Shown here piece by piece: positions 25,110 through 33,744 of a DNA stretch of 64,000 bases (within the stretch, counting starts at the first letter, position 1; the number at the start of each line of letters is the position of its first letter). The stretch is from TMP-86 sp039807285. Lineage in GTDB: Bacteria; Pseudomonadota; Gammaproteobacteria; Steroidobacterales; Steroidobacteraceae. The DNA lies in the NCBI GenBank assembly GCA_044226785.1, contig JBGAGK010000024.1, forward strand, positions 8,855 to 72,854. Direction: 5' to 3'. Below the pieces are notes generated by a model. That model ran no database searches. It was not told the DNA's origin and saw only the letters and a list, made by a program, of their open reading frames with translations. Made by a program: the position numbers and the translations under genes.

Positions 25110-27452
25110 TCAGGATCGGAATTCAGCTTCCGTCTCGCGCAGCCACTGCAGCGTCTTTATCCAGCCCTTGCGCTGGGTGGCTTCACGTTCGAACAATTTG
25201 GCGGTTTTTTCCAGCACCAACGTAAACGGCCGCCCGGTATGGCGCGTGACGTGCGTCAGCGGTAAACCGCCCTCATCGATGAACCGATGGATCTCACGGC
25301 GGCTCTGTTTCGCCAAGGGCCATTCCTTCCTGATTTGTCGCGACGCGCGCAGGAATTGCACGAAGGCGGCGTGCAAAGGTCCGGAGCCTGGCACAGGATC
25401 CCGCACCGACCAATCGTCTGCGGCGCGGACCGGTTGATCCAGCCATTCGTTCAGCATCGCGGTGCAGTGTGCATGCAGAAGGTTCAACCGCAGGCGAGGG
25501 TCCTCGCGGCCCGCCTTGCGCGAGTGGGCAGCGCGCAGTACCTCGATCGACAGTGACCAGAATCGGTTATCGTTGGCCAGCAGCTGGATTGCTTGGCGTG
25601 AGAGGTCGTCGCCACCCGCGTGGCTGCACGCCCTGACGATTCCCAGGAAGGGTCCGGCCAATGAGCGCAACTCGCGTTCGCGTTCACTTGGCAGCCGGAG
25701 ATCGGTGGCCAACCTGATCTGGCTTTCAAGCCATTCCCACGAGCGATCGGCCATCACTTGGGCCAACGCCGATCCCTGATGCAGTGGCACGACGCAAAGG
25801 GCACGGCAGATTTCCGGCAGTTCATCTCTGACCCACGGTGCCTGAGCCGGATCGTAGTGGTCGTGTCGGGCAGCGGCCCAAGCGCGTAGCAACTTCCGCC
25901 ACCAGGGCAATCCATACGCCGCCAGCAGCGCCAACATCGAAGACGCCGCACGGGCCTCGACCAGTGTAATGGCGAATGGTTCGAGCAATGCGGCCGCCAG
26001 TGCTGGATCGTCGAGGCGCGCGGCCGCTTTCAGGGTCGTGCCGCACAACGCGGGACTCGTTGCTTGCCAGGAGACGGCCTTCCAGAAAGGCAGCAGGCGG
26101 CGCGCCATATCCAGCGCCGCCGCGCGCCGGTCGTCCTCGAGGGCACGAGCGACCTGCCTGATCGCCCAGCGCGGCGCTGCCTTTGCGCGGATCTCGAAAT
26201 CCCGCTGCCGCGGCCACAACACGATCGCGGCACGATGATACCAATGCTCCACGGTGTTGCCAGCGTTGCCGGTAAAACCTTCGTGTTCGGATTCGAACGG
26301 TTCGAACTCATTCGAGGGTATCGTGAAACACAGTTCGGAAGCCGCGATGCTGGTGGCGATCTTCCCCACCGCGCCGTCCGACCCTACCCAGTGGCGCAAT
26401 TCCACGTCGGAGTCGATGAGATCGGTCAATTCATAGTCGGATGGTCCGCCGCGGCCGTCATCCTCTTCCTCTTCCTCTTCCTCGTCATCGTCGTACGCAT
26501 ACCATCTCCTGCCCCGCCCGTCGTAAGCGTCTTCGCAGGCCCAAGTCTCGTGGACGTCCGCGAGCGCCAACGCCATCTCGCAATCGAGCTCCAAGCCGGC
26601 TTGGCGCAATGCGTCGGCCCGTTTGGCATCCGCGCTCTTCAACAAGTCCCATCGCAGACTTTGCCGCGTATATTGGTGATCCAGCAGATACACGAGCCGG
26701 TCGGGCAAGGGACGCTGATCATCCCCTTTCCAGCGCAGCGGAGGGGGAGAAGCAAAGAAACGCTGGATACTGTTCCGCAACGCGTGCTTCGCGGGAACGC
26801 GTGCCGCCTCGGCGCCACGCTTGGCATCCAAAATGAGATTGAAGGTGAGGACCACGCGGTAACCTTTCTTCACCGGCAGCACTTCATGTACACAGTCGGC
26901 ATAGAAAGCGATGAGTGTGAGCTCGCGAGCGGAGCCCGCCACCCTCAGCACCTGCTCACCGTGGCGGATCTCGATACTACCGCCGGAGAACGACGAGGGC
27001 AGGTTTACCACCAAGGTGCCGATCATTCGGTCGGACTTTTCCGAGTCGCGATGTGGCTTGAAATGTTGGCCGGGTCCATAGACCAGAAGACTGTGAACTT
27101 CCGCCCGCAACACAGCGCCTGCAGGCAAGCCCAGCGAGCGACGAATCCGCGTCAAATGCGCGGCAAGGGGTCCGCGCCAGCGGGCCTCATCGATGTCGAT
27201 TCGCGTGCGGGCGATCTCCGCCGTGTCGCGCACCCTCGCGTCCAGCCGGGTTTCCTCCTGATAACCATAGCAGGCAGGCGCCGAGTGGGCGATGAGGTTG
27301 CGGGCCGTCGCCACCGTGATCGGCAAACGCAACTTGCCGACCCCGTCCACCCGGATACTCAACGCACTTGCCGCCGCATTGAAGCGGGTGGCAAAGGTCC
27401 CCGGGGATTCCATTCGGCGGAGGAGTTCGGTGATGTCGGCCAGTGCAGTCAT
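25110..27452 (-). CDS. Large 2OG-Fe(II) oxygenase with acidic tract and long C-terminal extension
   Basis: 780 residues. Residues about 110-205 hold a 2-oxoglutarate/Fe(II) dioxygenase core (prolyl-4-hydroxylase type): HFKPHRD (His134, Asp136), then CVHEVLPVKKGYRVVLTFNL (His189, Arg199). All iron and 2OG ligands are present. An acidic tract DDDEEEEEEEDD lies at 321-332. The remaining roughly 450 residues are helical, Leu/Ala/Trp-rich and resemble no family I can name; repeat or scaffold structure is possible. It converges on the GHKL ATPase with only 51 bases between stops. The start is uncertain because no ribosome site is seen before ATG 27452. Likely substrate: a protein or nucleic acid (inference). 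Confidence 0.75.
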   Translation of the reverse strand: MTALADITELLRRMESPGTFATRFNAAASALSIRVDGVGKLRLPITVATARNLIAHSAPACYGYQEETRLDARVRDTAEIARTRIDIDEARWRGPLAAHLTRIRRSLGLPAGAVLRAEVHSLLVYGPGQHFKPHRDSEKSDRMIGTLVVNLPSSFSGGSIEIRHGEQVLRVAGSARELTLIAFYADCVHEVLPVKKGYRVVLTFNLILDAKRGAEAARVPAKHALRNSIQRFFASPPPLRWKGDDQRPLPDRLVYLLDHQYTRQSLRWDLLKSADAKRADALRQAGLELDCEMALALADVHETWACEDAYDGRGRRWYAYDDDEEEEEEEDDGRGGPSDYELTDLIDSDVELRHWVGSDGAVGKIATSIAASELCFTIPSNEFEPFESEHEGFTGNAGNTVEHWYHRAAIVLWPRQRDFEIRAKAAPRWAIRQVARALEDDRRAAALDMARRLLPFWKAVSWQATSPALCGTTLKAAARLDDPALAAALLEPFAITLVEARAASSMLALLAAYGLPWWRKLLRAWAAARHDHYDPAQAPWVRDELPEICRALCVVPLHQGSALAQVMADRSWEWLESQIRLATDLRLPSERERELRSLAGPFLGIVRACSHAGGDDLSRQAIQLLANDNRFWSLSIEVLRAAHSRKAGREDPRLRLNLLHAHCTAMLNEWLDQPVRAADDWSVRDPVPGSGPLHAAFVQFLRASRQIRKEWPLAKQSRREIHRFIDEGGLPLTHVTRHTGRPFTLVLEKTAKLFEREATQRKGWIKTLQWLRETEAEFRS
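26459..26491 (+). repeat. CTTCCT microsatellite encoding the acidic tract
   Basis: CTCTTCCTCTTCCTCTTCCT followed by CGTCATCGTCGT forms a short hexamer/triplet microsatellite. On the coding (minus) strand it gives runs of GAG/GAA/GAC/GAT for the DDDEEEEEEEDD stretch. Slippage in multiples of three would only change its length. Confidence 0.7.
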
Positions 27453-27598
27453 GTCAGATGGGAGGGGGCGCCGGGAAGAATGTCGTCCCGCGACGGTTAC
27501 GCAAGCGCATTCTACCTCGTTCCCATTTCGTAACTGAACCGCACACCGATCGCCGGGGCAGCTGGCGGTCGACCGACCACCGGCCGAGGCTGGCGCAA

Positions 27599-29842
27599 TC
27601 AGTTCCGCCAGCGCAGGGTCAATGAGAGGTTGCGGCCGGGCCGTGTGTAGTAGGGCAGGAGAGGATCGTTCGCGGTTCTTCCGCGGACATCCTCCCACTC
27701 GATGCAGGCGCGGTTGGTGAGGTTGAAAACCCCGGCGTTCAGCGCAAGCCCACCCGGCAGTGCAAAGTCGATGCGCCAGTCGAGCGTCGTGCAACCGGGC
27801 GTGGCGTAGAGGTCCACGCGGCTGCGATCGACGTCGCGCTTGGCATCGGTTGCCGTGACCAGCAGCTCGCTCCCCCAGCGACCCGACACTGCATCGAAGC
27901 GTACACCGGCAACCGCGCTCGCCGGGCCGACGGAATTCAGGGGCTGGTGGAGCGAGCGGTCGACGCCGCGGGACCAGGAAGCGCCAAGGCGCGCCGACCA
28001 TCCTGAAAGACGCGACAGGGACTCCGTGGCGCGCAGCACCATCGCGAACTCGGCTCCGTAGATGTGGGCCGAAGCAATGTTCCGCGACTGGAACAGGGTC
28101 GCGCCGCTTGACGGGTCGACGCCCAGATTGATGCGTGACTCGATGAAATCCCGATAGTCGTTGTAATACACGCTGCCGTCGAGCTGGACCCGGGGGTCGT
28201 GCCAGCGAAGGCCGAGTTCATATCCGTCGCTTCGCTCCGGCTTGAGATGGGGATTGGGCAGGGCGCGGTAGTTGAACTGCGGGATGTCGAACCCGATGTT
28301 CACGTCTTCCGGGGGAGGCGAGCGGAACCCGTGTGCATACTGCAAGTACGCGTTGACTGTCGGGCTCAGCCGGTAGATGGCTCCCAGCTTGGGTGCCAGG
28401 GAGACATGATCGAGCCCCACGGCCGCAGTGGCCGGATTGTCTTCCCGGTAAATGGCGTCGGCACGGGGGTGCAGACGATAGTAGTCGACTCGCATCGCCG
28501 GGATCAGGGTCCACGGAGTCGTGGCGAGTCGGACCTCGTCCTGCGCGAACGCGGCCAGCTCGAGCATGTCGCTGATCGGCATGTCCCGCATGGGCATGAC
28601 CTCGCCCAGGATGGTGTTGGAGGAGGCTCCGCTGGCCAGGTTGGTCTGCAGGCCGTCACGCTGCTCGCGCAGCCGTGCATGAGACGCTTCGATGCCCATC
28701 ACCAGCTCGTGCGTTGCAAGGTGGCCCGTGAAGGTGCGCACGGTGCTGGCTTCCAGTCCCAGCGCCCGGGTCCCGAGCTGGAAGCTGCGATCGATCTGCA
28801 GAGGGGGTGTCCGTGGAGGCACCGCCCGGCGCTGCTCGAAGCTGTCCTGCTGCGCCATCGTGTCCTGCCAGTAGAGGCGCCATTCGGCGTTGCCCAGCAG
28901 TGACAGCGACGGCAGTGATTGCTGAAGGGACACACGTGTCCTGTGCGAGCGATCATCTCCCTCCAATGCCGTCGTGTTCGCGAACCGGCCTGGCAGGCCG
29001 AGGAATGCGTTCACCGAGGAATCCTGCCGGATGCGTCCACCCTCGGCCGTGAACCGCAATGGGCCGCCGGCAAAGCCCGGCAGTACATATTGCAGCAGGG
29101 CGGAATGGGAGCGCCCGTCGCGCGGGTCGGGACGCACATTGGCCGCCGTGTCGAGTGCATGACTGGTTCTCTGGACGAAGCCCAGGAGCAGTTCCCCGCT
29201 CCCGATGGTGCCTGCTCCCAGGATCGCCTCATGCCGTCCCTGATCGGTGCCCTGGTATCCCGCCTCGGCGCGCATGGCCACCGGCCCGGATGCCCCGTCC
29301 AGCAGGGTGGACGGGCGCAGGGTCTGCATCGTGATCACCCCGCCCAGGGCATCGCTCCCGTGGAGCGAGGACGCGGGCCCGCGCAGGATTTCCATCCGCT
29401 CGAGGAATGCGGGGTCGATGAAGTTTCGCCCGGAGTTCGAGTAGCTGCCGATGGCAAAGCCGTTGGCCACGGGTACGCCATCGATCTCCACCCGTACCCG
29501 GTTGCCGCCCACGCCGCGCACCGAGAACGTATCGAGCCCGAAGCGAAAAGGGTCGTTGCGCACGGCGATGCCCGGCAGGTAGCGCACCAATTGCTTGACA
29601 TCACCTGCCAGTTCGCGCCGGATTTCAGCCGAATCGACCACGGTGACCGCCGCGGCCACGCGCATCACGGGTGTGGGGCGCAGCGCATAGACGGTCACAG
29701 TTTCCAGATCGGGATCAGGACTGGCGGCGCGGCCGGGCAGGGCAGACACGGACAGCGCAAGCATCAGCAGGGTGAGTCGGCATGTGTGCCCCGCACTACA
29801 CTCGTGCGGCTGGAACAAGACTGGGAGGTCCATCACCGCCAT
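27599..29842 (-). CDS. TonB-dependent haem/haemoglobin-type outer-membrane receptor
   Basis: About 747 residues from ATG 29842; nearby ATG 29833 is an alternative, and the frame is open further upstream. The signal sequence ends near LPGRAASP. The plug starts LETVTVYALRPTPVMRVAAAVTVVD and has MEILRGPASSLHGSDALGGVI. In the barrel, FRSPPPEDVNIGF followed by NPHLKPERSDGYELGLR matches the FRAP/NPNL-type boxes of haem receptors. The protein ends TLRWRN. Import of haem or a haem-protein ligand is the best guess. Its 3' end is the parent of the relic at 22095-22200. Confidence 0.9.
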   Translation of the reverse strand: MAVMDLPVLFQPHECSAGHTCRLTLLMLALSVSALPGRAASPDPDLETVTVYALRPTPVMRVAAAVTVVDSAEIRRELAGDVKQLVRYLPGIAVRNDPFRFGLDTFSVRGVGGNRVRVEIDGVPVANGFAIGSYSNSGRNFIDPAFLERMEILRGPASSLHGSDALGGVITMQTLRPSTLLDGASGPVAMRAEAGYQGTDQGRHEAILGAGTIGSGELLLGFVQRTSHALDTAANVRPDPRDGRSHSALLQYVLPGFAGGPLRFTAEGGRIRQDSSVNAFLGLPGRFANTTALEGDDRSHRTRVSLQQSLPSLSLLGNAEWRLYWQDTMAQQDSFEQRRAVPPRTPPLQIDRSFQLGTRALGLEASTVRTFTGHLATHELVMGIEASHARLREQRDGLQTNLASGASSNTILGEVMPMRDMPISDMLELAAFAQDEVRLATTPWTLIPAMRVDYYRLHPRADAIYREDNPATAAVGLDHVSLAPKLGAIYRLSPTVNAYLQYAHGFRSPPPEDVNIGFDIPQFNYRALPNPHLKPERSDGYELGLRWHDPRVQLDGSVYYNDYRDFIESRINLGVDPSSGATLFQSRNIASAHIYGAEFAMVLRATESLSRLSGWSARLGASWSRGVDRSLHQPLNSVGPASAVAGVRFDAVSGRWGSELLVTATDAKRDVDRSRVDLYATPGCTTLDWRIDFALPGGLALNAGVFNLTNRACIEWEDVRGRTANDPLLPYYTRPGRNLSLTLRWRN

Positions 29843-30098
29843 CGTATGAAGTGCCTTCCCGGCATGAAATACGTGAATATCCCGGTCAGCGCGGACACTG
29901 ACGGCTGGATCGCAGTGACGTGGCACCTACATGGACTCTCGCGGTTTCGCAAGTCGCGCTTTTACTGATTGAGCCTTGCCATGAAGACTGATCCAATGAA
30001 TCCGGGCCCGTAGCGCCTCCAGCCGGCGCGGCCCCAGGCGACAATTCACGCTCAGCTGCTGATCGCAGCGACCCGACACCCGCTCCAGGACCTTGCCC

Positions 30099-31292
30099 AT
30101 GATCACCCCTGCTCCGGATTCATCGACTCCGACATTGCCGCGGCTGCACATTCGAGGCCGCAGTGTGCTGCCCGTGGTTCAGGGCGGTATGGGGGTCGGC
30201 ATCTCGGCTCACAGGCTCGCCGGTACCGTCGCCTCGCACGGTGCGGTGGGCACGCTTTCCAGTGTCGATCTCAGGCGCCATCACCCGGATCTCATGGCCG
30301 CAACGGCTCGCTGTCTCGACAAGGCGGCCATCGATGCGGCCAACCTCACGGCCCTGGACCGTGAGGTTGTCGCGGCCCGGGAACTGGCCTCGGGGAACGG
30401 CCTGATCGCCGTCAACGTGATGCGGGCGGTCTCGGAGTATGCACCTTATGTGCGGCGGGCCTGTGAAAGCGGGGCCGATGCCATCGTCGTGGGCGCTGGC
30501 CTGCCGCTGGACCTGCCGGAGCTTGCAAACGATTACCCGCGGGTTGCGCTGATCCCGATCCTGTCGGATGTTCGTGGTGTCTCCGTGGTGATGAAGAAAT
30601 GGATGCGCAAGGGGCGCCTGCCGGATGCGATCGTCATCGAGCATCCGCGCTATGCCGGCGGACATCTGGGTGCCGCGACCATCGAAGATCTCGCGAATCC
30701 CCGCTTCGATTTCGAGGGTGTGATCGAGGGTCTGTCCGCGCTTTACCGGGAGCTTGGCATCGAGCGGGAGGCGATCCCGGTCATAGTCGCGGGGGGAATC
30801 AACTCGCACGAGAAAGTCCGGCACCTGATCGGACTGGGCGCGAATGGTGTCCAGGTCGGAACGCCGTTCGCAGTGACCCAGGAGTGCGATGCCCACCCGA
30901 ATTTCAAGAAGGTGCTCGCCGAGGCAAGACCCGAGGACATCGTCACCTTCATGAGTGTGGCCGGTCTTCCGGCCCGAGCGGTGAGGACGCCGTGGCTGGA
31001 TACTTACCTCAAGCGGCTGGAGCGGGCCAAGGCGCATGCCGTCAAGCGAGCCCGCTGCATCATGGCGTTCGACTGTCTCGTGACCTGCGGGTTGCGCGAT
31101 GGCCTGGCGAAGTTCGGACAGTTCTGCATCGACAACCATCTTGCCGCCGCACTCCGTGGGGATATCAAGAAGGGCTTGTTCTTCCGCGGTTCCGAGCCCG
31201 TGCCGTTTGGCAGCGCGATCCGGTCGGTCGGCGAGCTCCTGCAGTACCTGATGACCGGCACGATGCCCGAGACAGTCCAGCGGCCTGCCTGA
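30099..31292 (+). CDS. Nitronate monooxygenase family flavoprotein
   Basis: 397 residues from ATG 30099, with AGGA 9-10 bases upstream. It is a TIM-barrel flavoenzyme of the 2-nitropropane dioxygenase family: LPVVQGGMGVGISAHRLAG (26-44), LIAVNVM, ADAIVVGAGLPLDLP, HPRYAGGHLGA and the FMN phosphate-binding VIVAGGINSHEKVRHLIGLGANGVQVGTPFA. Members oxidise alkyl nitronates or act as enoyl reductases. The long C-terminus (CIMAFDCLVTCGLRDGLAKFGQFCIDNHLAAAL) resembles the lipid-metabolism-like class II branch. It stands alone, divergent from the TonB receptor. Confidence 0.88.
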   Translation: MITPAPDSSTPTLPRLHIRGRSVLPVVQGGMGVGISAHRLAGTVASHGAVGTLSSVDLRRHHPDLMAATARCLDKAAIDAANLTALDREVVAARELASGNGLIAVNVMRAVSEYAPYVRRACESGADAIVVGAGLPLDLPELANDYPRVALIPILSDVRGVSVVMKKWMRKGRLPDAIVIEHPRYAGGHLGAATIEDLANPRFDFEGVIEGLSALYRELGIEREAIPVIVAGGINSHEKVRHLIGLGANGVQVGTPFAVTQECDAHPNFKKVLAEARPEDIVTFMSVAGLPARAVRTPWLDTYLKRLERAKAHAVKRARCIMAFDCLVTCGLRDGLAKFGQFCIDNHLAAALRGDIKKGLFFRGSEPVPFGSAIRSVGELLQYLMTGTMPETVQRPA

Positions 31293-31353
31293 TCTGCCGA
31301 TGGGTGTCGTATACTGACCCTGCTCGTCCAGAGCGTCATCGGGAGAACACGCC

Positions 31354-31683
31354 ATGAATTTCGGCGAAGCGATCCAGACCTGTTTTCGCAAGTACGCGGA
31401 TTTCAACGGCACGGCGACCCGCCCCGAATTCTGGTGGTGGGTGCTGTTCTGCTTTCTCGGCAACCTCATCCTTGCTTCCGTGATGTTCAGGCTGGGAAAC
31501 CTCTTTGCACTCGCGACCCTGCTGCCATCCCTGGCTGTCGGGGCGCGCCGGTTGCACGACACTGATCGAAGTGGCTGGCTGCAGCTGCTGGGCCTGATTC
31601 CGGTGATCGGCTGGATCCTGCTCATCATCTGGTGTGCAGAGCCCGGCAAGCCGAACCGGTATTCGGGAAGCCCTGCCGCCTGA
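31354..31683 (+). CDS. DUF805 inner-membrane protein
   Basis: 109 residues with a GGGAG ribosome site. Typical DUF805 features: FRKYADFNGTATRPEFWWWVLF at the start, a central helix pair, ARRLHDTDRSGWLQLLGLIPVIGWILLIIW, and a PGKPNRYG-like end. Three to four membrane helices. Function unknown in the family (E. coli YhaH/YhaI type). A TATACT -10-like box occurs at 31310-31315. Confidence 0.9.
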   Translation: MNFGEAIQTCFRKYADFNGTATRPEFWWWVLFCFLGNLILASVMFRLGNLFALATLLPSLAVGARRLHDTDRSGWLQLLGLIPVIGWILLIIWCAEPGKPNRYSGSPAA

Positions 31684-31739
31684 CATCAAGTCGTCCGGTC
31701 TCCTGGCGGGTCCGGCAATTACGGCGCGAGGTGCCACCG

Positions 31740-32975
31740 GTGCAGGCAGTCTCAGGCGCGCGCAATCACATCACGCCGCTCGTCCTGTACGAGGGCGATC
31801 ACCTGAATCGTGCCTTTGCCCGCCTGGGGTGGGGTGCCCGCAAGCCTTCGCATCTTTGTCTGCGCATGCTGCTGGTGTTCGCCATTACCTGGCTTCCAAT
31901 GGCGATCATCGCGGTCACCGAAGGCCTGTACCGGCCGCCATTGCCGGCCAACTTCTTCGCCGATTTTGCGGCCTATGCGCAGTTCTTCGTCGGATTGCCG
32001 TTGTTCATCGTCGCCGAAGCGGTGGTCATCCGCACCACGAGCGATGCGGGCATGGAAATGGCAGGCTCGGGTATCCTGCGTCATCCAGGCAAGCTCGATG
32101 CTCTTGATGGCCTGCACCGCCGTGTTGCCCGGCTGCGCGATGCCTGGTGGATCGAACTCATCTGCGTGCTGATGGCGTTCCAGTTGTCGGGCTGGATTCT
32201 CGGGGTCGAACTGCTGCGTCATGGACCTGTAGAGACCTGGCACACCCGTTGGCTGGATTCCAGCACGCGAATCGTCACCTGGACGGGCGCATGGGCTTTC
32301 TTCGTCGCTCTGCCCGTGCTGAATTACTGGTGGTTGCGACATGTGGCGCGTACCCTGATCTGGACCTGGTACCTGTACCGGGTCTCGCGCCTGAAACTGG
32401 ACCTGCTCGCAACTCATCCGGATCGAACCGGCGGAATCGGCTTCATCAGCGATGTGCAGGCACACTTTGCCTGGACGATTTTTGCCTATGGCCTCACCAA
32501 TGTGGCCGCGCCGGTGGGTTACCAGATCGCCGTGCTGCGACTCGACCCTTTCGTGCTTACGGTCTGGGCGCCCATGTTTGGCTTTGCCATCGGTGCACCC
32601 GCCCTGTTCCTGGGGCCCTTGTTCCTGTTCACCCACCAGCTCGCCGTCACCCGGATGATCGCCCGGCGCCACTACCGGCGCCTGCTGCTGAGCGAGACGC
32701 GCCGGATGGAAAGTCGTGCGCTTCCGCTGCAGGAGCGGCGGCGCATTCCTCCACAGGCCGCCGATGTTGCGGCAGTCAACCAGCTGGCACAGATCTACCA
32801 GCGCGTGGCCGACATGCGGGTGGTGCCGTTTGATTTTCGCTCCCTGGTGCAGCTGCTCAGCTCCAGTTTCGGCTCGGTGGCTACGGTGCTGCCCCTCATG
32901 CACGCCGAGGGCAACTTCAGCCGCTTCCTGGCAGCGCTGGGAAATCTGCTCGGGCGCCTGCCCTTCGCCCACTGA
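31740..32975 (+). CDS. Uncharacterised multi-pass membrane protein
   Basis: 411 residues from GTG 31740, chosen because GAGGTG lies 6 bases before it. Six or more hydrophobic segments can be seen (about 38-60, 80-100, 145-170, 190-210, 265-285 and 295-320). Recurrent motifs are RLGWGARKPSHLCLRM, LLATHPDRTGGIGFISDVQAHFAW and a cytoplasmic tail RRIPPQAADVAAVNQLAQIYQRVADMRVVPFDF. I do not recognise a named domain. The frame is open further upstream over the end of the DUF805 gene, but those codons look non-coding. The downstream NYN gene is 41 bases away. Confidence 0.65.
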   Translation: MQAVSGARNHITPLVLYEGDHLNRAFARLGWGARKPSHLCLRMLLVFAITWLPMAIIAVTEGLYRPPLPANFFADFAAYAQFFVGLPLFIVAEAVVIRTTSDAGMEMAGSGILRHPGKLDALDGLHRRVARLRDAWWIELICVLMAFQLSGWILGVELLRHGPVETWHTRWLDSSTRIVTWTGAWAFFVALPVLNYWWLRHVARTLIWTWYLYRVSRLKLDLLATHPDRTGGIGFISDVQAHFAWTIFAYGLTNVAAPVGYQIAVLRLDPFVLTVWAPMFGFAIGAPALFLGPLFLFTHQLAVTRMIARRHYRRLLLSETRRMESRALPLQERRRIPPQAADVAAVNQLAQIYQRVADMRVVPFDFRSLVQLLSSSFGSVATVLPLMHAEGNFSRFLAALGNLLGRLPFAH

Positions 32976-33016
32976 TCGAAGCGGCAGGATGTGCGCATGA
33001 CGCGTATGATCCGCGC

Positions 33017-33739
33017 ATGGCAAGACTGCTGTTCGTGGATTTCGAGAATGTTCCCAAGGTGGATCTGTCGGCCCTGCCGGCCGATGTGGTCGTGCCGTTC
33101 TTCTTCGGCGCTTCCCAACGCTCCGTGCCGACCGCCTTCCTCAAGGATGCGCTGAAGCTGGGCTCGCGCTTCGTACCCATCGACATCGAGGGTCAGGGCA
33201 AGAATGCGCTGGACTTCCATATCGCGTTCTATCTCGGGGAGTACCTGAGGGCCGAGCCGGCAGCCGAGTGCGTCATCCTGTCGCGCGACAAGGGCTTCGA
33301 TCCGCTCGTGCGGCATCTGGCCGGGCGCGGGTTCAAGGTCCGCCGGGTGGGTGTCATCGGGGACGCGTACGGCGGTGCTGCGCCGGCGGCGACAACGGCG
33401 ACGGCTGCGGCCGGGCGAAGCCGCACACCCCGAACGCGCCGGTCGCAGCGCGCACCGGCGGTTGCGGCCACGGCCGCAGCCAGGCCTGCAAAGGAGGCGA
33501 ATGTTCCGGCGCTCACGGCAGCGGTAGAAACTGCGACCGATCTCGAACGCGCCCGGGCCCAGTTGCGCCGAATGCCGGCACGCAACCTGCCACGTCGCCG
33601 GCCGAGGCTCGCAGCCATGCTGGATTCATACTTTGCACAGAAGCTCGATGCGAAGGCGATCGAAACGCTCATCGACGCCTTGATCGCCGATGGCGTGGTG
33701 CAAGAGGCGGGTGGGGCCTTGTCGTATCCGAAGGGTTGA
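33017..33739 (+). CDS. NYN/PIN-like nuclease-fold protein
   Basis: 240 residues. The N-terminal 115 residues look like a NYN/PIN-like fold: LLFVDFENVPKVDLSAL with an early acidic pair, GKNALDFHIAFYLGEYL and CVILSRDKGFDPLVRHLAGRGFKVRRVGV, giving the Asp-rich metal site expected of NYN RNases. A long Ala/Thr/Arg linker (about 120-165) leads to a C-terminal small helical region (ARNLPRRRPRLAAMLDSYFAQKLDAKAIETLIDALIADGVVQ). It is probably cytoplasmic and RNA-related; the target is unknown. Five bases separate it from the NCS1 permease, so they are co-transcribed. Confidence 0.7.
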   Translation: MARLLFVDFENVPKVDLSALPADVVVPFFFGASQRSVPTAFLKDALKLGSRFVPIDIEGQGKNALDFHIAFYLGEYLRAEPAAECVILSRDKGFDPLVRHLAGRGFKVRRVGVIGDAYGGAAPAATTATAAAGRSRTPRTRRSQRAPAVAATAAARPAKEANVPALTAAVETATDLERARAQLRRMPARNLPRRRPRLAAMLDSYFAQKLDAKAIETLIDALIADGVVQEAGGALSYPKG

Positions 33740-33744
33740 CCGAC

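Noticed and set aside
27453..28001. N-terminal extension of the 2OG oxygenase into the TonB receptor gene
   Set aside because: The extra codons overlap the receptor coding region and are arginine-rich and out of character; ATG 27452 fits the conserved start better.
33268..33744. Upstream extension of the NCS1 permease frame
   Set aside because: It overlaps the NYN-like gene in another frame and codes for Arg/Gly-rich sequence; ATG 33745 directly precedes the conserved permease start.
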